Source of the DNA: CAZYPH01 sp964649095 | Lineage (GTDB): Bacteria; Bdellovibrionota; UBA1018; UBA923 | Length of the DNA: 6,437 nt | Assembly: GCA_964649095.1 (NCBI GenBank) | Contig: CAZYPH010000123.1 | Coordinates: forward strand, 1 to 6,437 | Direction of reading: 5' to 3' | Shown here: piece after piece, positions 1 through 5,352 of the stretch | Layout of the letters: each line of letters opens with the position of its first letter | Position numbering within the stretch: the stretch's first letter is position 1 | Notes under the pieces: generated by a model | The model's input: the letters and a program-made list of their open reading frames with translations, nothing else | The model's database searches: none | What the model was told of the DNA's origin: nothing | Program-made: the position numbers and the translations under genes

Positions 1-2143
1 CGCGCGACAAAACGAACTTCACTTCGTCATCGGTATTGGTGATGATGATGCCAGTGTTGTTGGTGGCAAACGCTGCGATCTCGTGTTGGCCGACGAGTGC
101 CAGGTCAAACGACCCTAGGCGAAACGACAAGTTGGCGGTCGCGCCCACGCGGTCGATGTTTCTCAGTGCAGCCGAATCGTACCAAGCCGAGGTCGAGTAT
201 TCGATGCTATTGATGTCGTCGGTGCCAAAAATCATAGCTCCGCCGCGCCACTCGGTATCTTGTACCGTGAATAGAGGCGACCAGATTCGAGGTTCTAACG
301 ACCGGTAAAAACGATACGATTTTTCTTCAACATTGCTAATCGCTTCGGGCGGCGTATTAGCTTGCGGCGCTTTTGCGACACCGGAGAGTTTCGTGTTTTG
401 TGCAGTCTCTTGAAACAGTGCATCGAATTTTACGGTGGCTGCGCGCAGTCCGTTCGATGTTACGTAGGATATCGCAGCGATCGATTCATCCGCCGTCCAT
501 TGGGGCGACCAAATACCACCCGCAAAATAGGGCGACAGTTTTAATTGTTTGTTCTCTTGATCGTAAATGGCAGCCCTAGCCCCCATGGAGTTGCTTGCGG
601 TGAAAAGAATTTTTTCTGCTTTTACACGCGGAAAACGGGCGCGCACACCATGTTTGGCACCATCAAAAACCTTTTCAGCCACGCCGTCTGTTTGTCGCAT
701 GCGGAAAATAGATTCGTCGCTGGAACGATTGTGCTCTGAAAAATACACCCAGCCATCGTGGCACGTAGGTGTGGCCACATGGTGGAAATCGGCTGCGGTA
801 TACAACGTACGGGTAAATAGCGATGTGAGATTAACCGCACGTAGGTGCGACTTGCGTCCGGTTTGTACGGTGTAAACCACTTCGTTGTTGCAGTAGGCGG
901 GGTCTTTAGCGCGCATGTCAAACGTTAGTTGTTGCGTCGTCTTCGAAATAATGTCGTAACTATATATATCAAAATAACTATTAAATCGGTTGGTGTAGCT
1001 TAGTTTTGAGTAGAAAATTTTTCGAGAGTCGTTTGAAAAATCGATCGAATAACTAGGTTGCAAGTCATCGACGGTAGTCACTTCTTGAGTTTCTAAATTC
1101 TTTAATAAAAGTTTAGTAACGTTCGTGGCGACACGGTTCGTGAACGCTAAATATTTTTTATTGGGTGAGATCGTTGTGCCCCAGGCTAGTTCGCCTTCGT
1201 TGTTGTGGTAAGTTAAGGCCTGCTCAAAAGACTGGGTCGCTTGGGTAGTTACGCTGGCGGCCTGATGGTAGGTATTGTTTGATCGCGTCCACGCTTCTTG
1301 AAACGTTTGTGGGCTACTGGGATTGGTGTGGGTGTTTTCTAAAGTACCGTTAAGAAACCACGGTAGGCGCGCCGATCCACTGTCTGTCACGAGTGCTAGC
1401 CAGTTGGGGTTGTGTTTCGAGAGCTCCGCTACAATCTGATAACCTGCCATGTACGCCGAATCGCCAAACGGAAAATACGGCACGGGGCCCGTTAGTTCAT
1501 TGTACGGCAAAAACGATGTACCTAGTTTGCCGGTATAGGCCGCGTGGTTTGTAATGTTAGCGTAATAGCCGCCATCGCCACGCCCTTGTCGCGTAAAAAT
1601 GGTTTCGACATAAACCGCTAACCCCTCGGCTAACCAACTGGGCCAGCCGTGATTAGGTAGTAACGCGTCGCCAAATAAATAACGTGCAAACGCAAACAGT
1701 CCACTCGTAGGGTCGAGTGTTAAGTAGTGTGTGTACTCGTGCAGCACTAAACCTTTTAGCCAGTCTTCATAGTCACCGATCGACGTGTACGGGTCCGAGT
1801 TGGTAAGATATAGGACGATACCTTGATGGGCGATAGCAGTTGCCGCGCCGTTAGCGAAGTCTGAGTTGTCGATGATCGTGACGCGTACTTTACGACTAGG
1901 TTCATGCCGCACAAACGGCGACAATACTGTGTGCGCGTGTTCTAGCCACTTTAGCGTCTCTTGAGCTTCGGTTAAGTAGTTGTTGGAATAGTGCAGGATA
2001 AAATGGTCGCTCTCGAGTGTTTGGTAGTCATTCTGCGGCGGCGTATTCATGACCGTCGCCAGGCCCGAGGTTGCCGCGTAGTTCGCCCAAGAAGTCTGTG
2101 TCGTTAATAAGCATAGTAGTAAAAATGTATATATGTATTTCAT
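1..2143 (-). CDS. Exported gluzincin metallopeptidase with TolB-like propeller and probable beta-barrel C-terminus (3' end beyond window)
   Basis: The frame is open from the ATG at 2143 to the left edge: 714 residues without a stop, so the C-terminus is missing. Residues 1-20 form a signal peptide (MKY, hydrophobic core LLLCLL, likely cut after TSWA). Residues about 40-240 resemble a peptidase MA-like gluzincin domain: HEYTH at 135-139 supplies two zinc-binding His and the catalytic Glu, and WLAEG at 170-174 supplies the probable third ligand, E173. Residues about 310-600 contain repeated PD40/TolB-like blades (SPNKKYLAF, FSNDSRKIFYS, WSPQWTADESIAAISY). From about residue 615 the pattern changes to LEPRIWSPLF followed by alternating polar and hydrophobic strands, as at the start of an outer-membrane barrel. 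The inferred role is a protease exported to the periplasm or held at the outer membrane; its substrate is unknown. The gene starts 6 bases after ygfZ stops. No Shine-Dalgarno is visible, so translation may be coupled to ygfZ. The peptidase assignment is firm; the barrel is tentative because it is cut off. Confidence -1.
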   Translation of the reverse strand, partial: MKYIYTFLLLCLLTTQTSWANYAATSGLATVMNTPPQNDYQTLESDHFILHYSNNYLTEAQETLKWLEHAHTVLSPFVRHEPSRKVRVTIIDNSDFANGAATAIAHQGIVLYLTNSDPYTSIGDYEDWLKGLVLHEYTHYLTLDPTSGLFAFARYLFGDALLPNHGWPSWLAEGLAVYVETIFTRQGRGDGGYYANITNHAAYTGKLGTSFLPYNELTGPVPYFPFGDSAYMAGYQIVAELSKHNPNWLALVTDSGSARLPWFLNGTLENTHTNPSSPQTFQEAWTRSNNTYHQAASVTTQATQSFEQALTYHNNEGELAWGTTISPNKKYLAFTNRVATNVTKLLLKNLETQEVTTVDDLQPSYSIDFSNDSRKIFYSKLSYTNRFNSYFDIYSYDIISKTTQQLTFDMRAKDPAYCNNEVVYTVQTGRKSHLRAVNLTSLFTRTLYTAADFHHVATPTCHDGWVYFSEHNRSSDESIFRMRQTDGVAEKVFDGAKHGVRARFPRVKAEKILFTASNSMGARAAIYDQENKQLKLSPYFAGGIWSPQWTADESIAAISYVTSNGLRAATVKFDALFQETAQNTKLSGVAKAPQANTPPEAISNVEEKSYRFYRSLEPRIWSPLFTVQDTEWRGGAMIFGTDDINSIEYSTSAWYDSAALRNIDRVGATANLSFRLGSFDLALVGQHEIAAFATNNTGIIITNTDDEVKFVLSR

Positions 2144-2149
2144 AATATA

Positions 2150-3085
2150 TTAATCTAAAATCGTTGCCGCGAATGTATCAAATAGCGTGATCGTTTTTGT
2201 TTCTAAGCTCTTAGTATAGTCACTGCGTTTTAGATTAATAAACGCGCACCATGTCGTATCTTGTGAGAGGCCCAATGCTGCAAATTCCGACGACTTCGCC
2301 GCGTCTGTTAACTCAGTAAAGCGGTAGTAGCGGCCCCAAGTGGAGGTCTCTGGTTTGCTCAGGCTTTCGGCAATGCGGTTTTCTAGACTCTCAAGATCGT
2401 CGCCCTTTTGGTTGCCATAAATACGCACCGTAAACTTCGGCGGTTGCCCCATCGAACGAATGCGCTCGACGACTTCTTGTCCCGGATAACAGCCTTTATT
2501 CTCTTGCACCCATTCTGACAAAAATTCAGGGCTCACTAATTCTAATGGAATCATTGAGTTTGAAAACTCCGCTGCGGTGAAGGGGTGGTTACGGGCATAG
2601 TCCCACCAAAACAACGTCGCGGGGTCGGAGAGAGTAGATTTTGAAAATCCTAACTCTAATAACTGCGTATCGTTTTTACGACCATACGACCAGCGCGGTT
2701 CGCCCGTGTTATTAGCCTGAGTAGATCGGCTGAAAGTGAGTTCTGGTTTGGGTTCGACGGTAAACGCCTCACGAAAGTGCATGGCTTCGACGATGCGTAG
2801 CGCCTCGTCAGCATTGTGCGTTAGACAGGCTAGCAGCACCGTGCTTGGGTTGACGTAATACGCATAAAAACCCAATTGGATTTTGCCCTGAGGATTTAAA
2901 AAAAATCCTTGCGTGTGATCGCCGACTTTGAAGCGTTTGAATGATGCTGTAGTAATGCGGTGCAGGTAGTCGAGAGTGTCGGCACTTGATGTGTTTTGCG
3001 CACCCGATGCACTCAGTGCCAGCGTCGTATAACGTTCGGCTAATTGATTGTGATTATTGATAAAAGAATTTGTCTGGTTTGCCAT
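2150..3085 (-). CDS. ygfZ: YgfZ/GcvT-like folate-binding protein, iron-sulfur cluster maintenance
   Basis: This 311-residue protein carries the YgfZ signature KGCYPGQE at residues 197-204, including the conserved cysteine C199. Other family features are an N-terminal DTLDYLHRITT stretch (36-46), a GFFLNPQGK strand-turn (60-68) and an IPLEL segment (179-183) before the signature. In characterised bacteria YgfZ is a cytoplasmic tetrahydrofolate-dependent protein that supports assembly or repair of certain Fe-S enzymes, such as the tRNA-modifying enzyme MiaB. It resembles the glycine cleavage T-protein but is not one. The length suits the family. I chose the ATG at 3085: the frame stays open upstream as far as a TTG at 3151, but that extension has no ATG and would overlap the opposite gene. 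No clear Shine-Dalgarno precedes the start. The stop lies 6 bases before the exported peptidase gene, so the two are probably one operon. A run of eight T on the coding strand (2898-2905) lies in the FFLNPQG region. The identification is strong; the specific client enzymes here are unknown. Confidence -1.
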   Translation of the reverse strand: MANQTNSFINNHNQLAERYTTLALSASGAQNTSSADTLDYLHRITTASFKRFKVGDHTQGFFLNPQGKIQLGFYAYYVNPSTVLLACLTHNADEALRIVEAMHFREAFTVEPKPELTFSRSTQANNTGEPRWSYGRKNDTQLLELGFSKSTLSDPATLFWWDYARNHPFTAAEFSNSMIPLELVSPEFLSEWVQENKGCYPGQEVVERIRSMGQPPKFTVRIYGNQKGDDLESLENRIAESLSKPETSTWGRYYRFTELTDAAKSSEFAALGLSQDTTWCAFINLKRSDYTKSLETKTITLFDTFAATILD

Positions 3086-3113
3086 AGATACGTTAACAAT
3101 GCCTCTAATTGTT
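3086..3113. promoter_or_regulatory. Divergent start region between ygfZ and the exonuclease-WYL gene
   Basis: Only about 28 bases separate the chosen starts of two head-to-head genes, or 13 if the exonuclease begins at the ATG at 3099. That is too short for two complete non-overlapping promoters, so promoter elements must reach into the opposite coding sequences. I find no convincing paired -35 and -10 boxes on either strand. Candidate pieces, such as TTGATA at 3057-3062 on the plus strand, lack a good partner at normal spacing. This is called from gene layout, not from a recognised motif. Confidence -1.
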
Positions 3114-4043
3114 ATGAACTTCAACGCTCTTGATGTAGATGCGCATCGCAACCTGGCTGTATTATTAGATCAGAATATATCCGATTTTATATGGATGACC
3201 CTCGATACCGAAACCACGGGGTTAAAACCAAAATCCGACCAAATGGTCGAGCTGGCGGCCGTTAGTTTTGATGAGGATTTTGAACAGCGCCGTTTTCAGA
3301 GTTTGATTAAACCGACCTGTTCGATCCCGACGGAGGTCATCAAAATTCATGGCATTACCGATGAAATGGTGGCGTCAGAACCGCCCGCTGAAGACGTATT
3401 GGCTCAGTTTTCAATCTTTGCAGGCGCGCATCAAGAAAAAACAGGGCACTTGTTATTCGCCCACAACGCCGCCTTTGATTGGCAGTTTATGGTTCAGGCC
3501 TTGCCCACACGCCGATCTGTAGTTGATGCGACTGGCTTAAACGAAAGTGTATTGTTTGACACAGCCATTTTGGCCCGTGCCTTATTACCCGATGGAGTGG
3601 GGGCTGGATTGGGTGAGCTGTGTCAGCGTTTTAACGTCGATGCCGGACGCGCCCACCGCGCCATGAGTGATGCACTCGCCTTACGTTTTGTTTTGTTAGA
3701 ACTTTTAAAAATAGCCGTCGAGCGTATTTCTAGTCGCGGTGGTTTTACCGTCAAGAAACTCATGAATTTGACGGGTGGGGTTTATTTGATTGATTGGATC
3801 CATCCAAAAAAATCAATATACCTATTATCAGATATATTAAGTGTTATATATCAAGCGATTCAAAATCAATCTCAACTGCCATTAAAAATACGTTACAACG
3901 ATGACGAGTCACCTCGATACGTCATCCCGCAACGGCTCTTACAAAAGAGCCGGCGGTTGTATCTTGATGCCTGGTGCTGTCGCGACGAAAAAATTAAACG
4001 CTTTCGTACCGAGCGTATTTGGGACGTGGCGAGTGACGCTTAA
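3114..4043 (+). CDS. DEDDh-family 3'-5' exonuclease fused to a WYL-like domain
   Basis: Numbered from the ATG at 3114, the protein has 309 residues. Residues about 25-200 form a DnaQ-like exonuclease domain with all three motifs: Exo I DTETTG (D31, E33), Exo II HNAAFD (H117, D122) and Exo III HRAMSDA (H181, D186). This marks the DEDDh group, as in DNA polymerase III epsilon and RNase T, which remove nucleotides from 3' ends using two metal ions. Residues about 244-305 resemble a WYL domain: LKIRYNDD, then RYVIP, then LYLDAW and KRFRTERIWDV. WYL domains commonly bind nucleic-acid or nucleotide ligands and act as regulators; here the domain may sense substrate or control the nuclease, which is inference. 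The joint between the domains is unusually AT-rich. The start is uncertain: ATG at 3099 or TTG at 3057 are possible, but 3114 leaves a normal short leader before Exo I and does not overlap ygfZ. No Shine-Dalgarno is visible. The gene stands alone on its strand. Its stop overlaps that of the convergent M42 gene. The cellular role (repair, RNA processing or defence) cannot be told from the sequence. Confidence -1.
   Translation: MNFNALDVDAHRNLAVLLDQNISDFIWMTLDTETTGLKPKSDQMVELAAVSFDEDFEQRRFQSLIKPTCSIPTEVIKIHGITDEMVASEPPAEDVLAQFSIFAGAHQEKTGHLLFAHNAAFDWQFMVQALPTRRSVVDATGLNESVLFDTAILARALLPDGVGAGLGELCQRFNVDAGRAHRAMSDALALRFVLLELLKIAVERISSRGGFTVKKLMNLTGGVYLIDWIHPKKSIYLLSDILSVIYQAIQNQSQLPLKIRYNDDESPRYVIPQRLLQKSRRLYLDAWCCRDEKIKRFRTERIWDVASDA
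3933..3952. repeat. Perfect 8-bp inverted repeat (hairpin) inside the 3' end of the exonuclease gene
   Basis: CGGCTCTT (3933-3940) and AAGAGCCG (3945-3952) are exact reverse complements around a four-base loop, ACAA. The hairpin lies within the exonuclease-WYL coding sequence and about 90 bases past the stop of the convergent M42 gene. It could therefore slow or end transcripts coming from the right. Neither strand has a following run of T, so it is not a standard intrinsic terminator. It may simply reflect codon choice in the RLLQKSR stretch it encodes. Confidence -1.
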
Positions 4044-5308
4044 AAATATTTCTTCAATTCTTTGTGATTTTTCAAAATATCGGCTTTTAGATTTTTATCG
4101 CGATCGTAAATGGTTTGCACGCTGCTCGCGTCGTTGGCCTTTTGAAACAACGCTGTGAGCAACGTTACGGCCGCAGAAAAATCGTCTAACGCCACAGCTT
4201 CAGGCACGGCCTTCGTGGCGCCCAATTTAACCTGCTCTACGTTGTGGTAGTTTTTGAGCGGTATCGATAGGCCCCCAGTTTTATACCCAAACAACAAAAA
4301 CGCCGTGGCCTCACACGTGCCGCCATCCATGACGCGTTTCTGATACGTAAACGATTTGTTATTTTGCTGGAGAGCTCGAGCGGTGGCCTCGATCCATTGT
4401 GCCACGGCGCCATCAAATAACGTCGATCGATCGCCTAGTCGAATCACCGGGCCGTTGCCGAGTGTGGCTAACGGCAATTGCGCCGAGCTTTCTACCGAGA
4501 TCATGATTTGTTTTTCAGGAGAGAATATTTTCTGATCAATCACTTCAAGAGCGCCATGAAAGCCGCACTCTTCGGCGCGTGTTAAACAAACGACGACATT
4601 CGAGTCGGGTTCGTTTTTTAACGCCAATAACAATACGGCCACACCAATTAAGTCGTCACACGATTTTGAAACAATTTGAGCCTGTTTTTTTTGACCCGAC
4701 GGTGTTGCGACCTGAGCCACATGCGTATCGCCAAAATCAAAACACGCGCCCCAGGGCCCGAGTGTTTTAAATGTAGTCTTCTGAGCTGCAATTTCAGCTA
4801 CCAGCGATTTCTCGACAGCATTTTTTGGCACAAAACGCATGAGTGCACGTTCAATTATTTTTACTCCGGCTCGCGAGCCCGTCATGTGTTTGTACGTAAC
4901 ACTTTCGATTTTGCCGTCGAATTGAATACCCGCGTGCGCGTGGCCAAATAATTTCACCGCATGGCCTTTGACGGCGTTGGGCCCGTGGCCTAACCAGCGG
5001 GTGTCGGCCAAAATAGAGCCATTTTGAAGGCGCACATCTTCGACGACAAAACCGGGATGGTCGAGATGCGCTACAAAGAACACAGGCGCCTGTTTCAATG
5101 ATTTTAGTTTAGGCGAGGTGATATAAAGGTTGCCGATTTTATCTTCAAAGTAGGCAAGATTATTTTTTTCAGCAAATTGGTGCACCAACACCGTAACCCA
5201 ACTCTCGCGAAACGGCGCGGTCACGGTAGAGAGCAGTTTTAGCGTAAATTCAAGATCGGTTTTTGATAGGGGTTTCTGCAGGGTGTTTTGCGATAAACTT
5301 TTTTTCAT
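4040..5308 (-). CDS. M42-like metalloaminopeptidase (clan MH)
   Basis: This 422-residue cytoplasmic protein has the ordered metal-site motifs of M42 aminopeptidases/glucanases: HLD at 81-83 (H81), CDDLIG at 217-222 (bridging Asp D218 or D219), EE at 246-247 (catalytic Glu plus ligand), ISVES at 270-274, GGTCEA at 329-334 and a late histidine, H355, in LKNYHN. A typical D-x-x-GN element (DKIGN, 56-60) precedes the site. Family members remove N-terminal residues from peptides, often as large tetrahedral particles using two zinc or cobalt ions. Two oddities stand out: position 273 is Glu where M42 enzymes usually have Asp (Glu also occurs in related M20 enzymes), and about 35 lysine-rich residues follow the catalytic domain, making the protein longer than the usual 340-370. 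Assignment to M20 or M28 is less likely because EE and GGTxxA match M42 better. There is no signal peptide. The start ATG lacks a Shine-Dalgarno. The gene follows the lysine-free protein by 44 bases on the same strand and ends against the exonuclease gene with overlapping stops. Confidence -1.
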   Translation of the reverse strand: MKKSLSQNTLQKPLSKTDLEFTLKLLSTVTAPFRESWVTVLVHQFAEKNNLAYFEDKIGNLYITSPKLKSLKQAPVFFVAHLDHPGFVVEDVRLQNGSILADTRWLGHGPNAVKGHAVKLFGHAHAGIQFDGKIESVTYKHMTGSRAGVKIIERALMRFVPKNAVEKSLVAEIAAQKTTFKTLGPWGACFDFGDTHVAQVATPSGQKKQAQIVSKSCDDLIGVAVLLLALKNEPDSNVVVCLTRAEECGFHGALEVIDQKIFSPEKQIMISVESSAQLPLATLGNGPVIRLGDRSTLFDGAVAQWIEATARALQQNNKSFTYQKRVMDGGTCEATAFLLFGYKTGGLSIPLKNYHNVEQVKLGATKAVPEAVALDDFSAAVTLLTALFQKANDASSVQTIYDRDKNLKADILKNHKELKKYF

Positions 5309-5352
5309 GCTGTGAATTTACAATAAGAACAGCGGCGCGCCTACTTTACTTT
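5309..5352 (-). other. Short intergenic gap upstream of the M42 gene
   Basis: These 44 bases separate two same-strand genes. They contain the 8-base palindrome GGCGCGCC (5334-5341) and a near-palindrome TGTGAATTTACA (5311-5322) directly before the M42 start. No Shine-Dalgarno, convincing promoter or terminator is visible, so read-through from the upstream gene is the simplest model. The near-palindrome could be an operator, but nothing else supports that. Confidence -1.

Noticed and set aside
36..921. Several open frames of 60-100 codons on the plus strand, and one of 99 codons on the minus strand in another frame
   Set aside because: They lie within the continuous 714-codon peptidase frame, whose domains are recognisable; the shadow translations show no family pattern.
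2891..2909. AGGATTT / AAATCCT inverted repeat with an A-rich loop
   Set aside because: It lies in the middle of the conserved FFLNPQG part of ygfZ; protein coding explains it better than a terminator.
3195..3197. ATG at 3195 as the exonuclease start
   Set aside because: It would begin only three residues before the catalytic DTETTG and cut off most of the first beta strand.
4868..4879. Perfect 12-base palindrome GGCTCGCGAGCC
   Set aside because: It sits inside the M42 coding sequence over the residues GSRAG, without any regulatory context; probably chance in GC-rich codons.
5311..5322. TGTGAATTTACA as a CRP- or Fur-like operator
   Set aside because: It is an imperfect match, single copy, and lies too close to the start codon to argue for a specific regulator.
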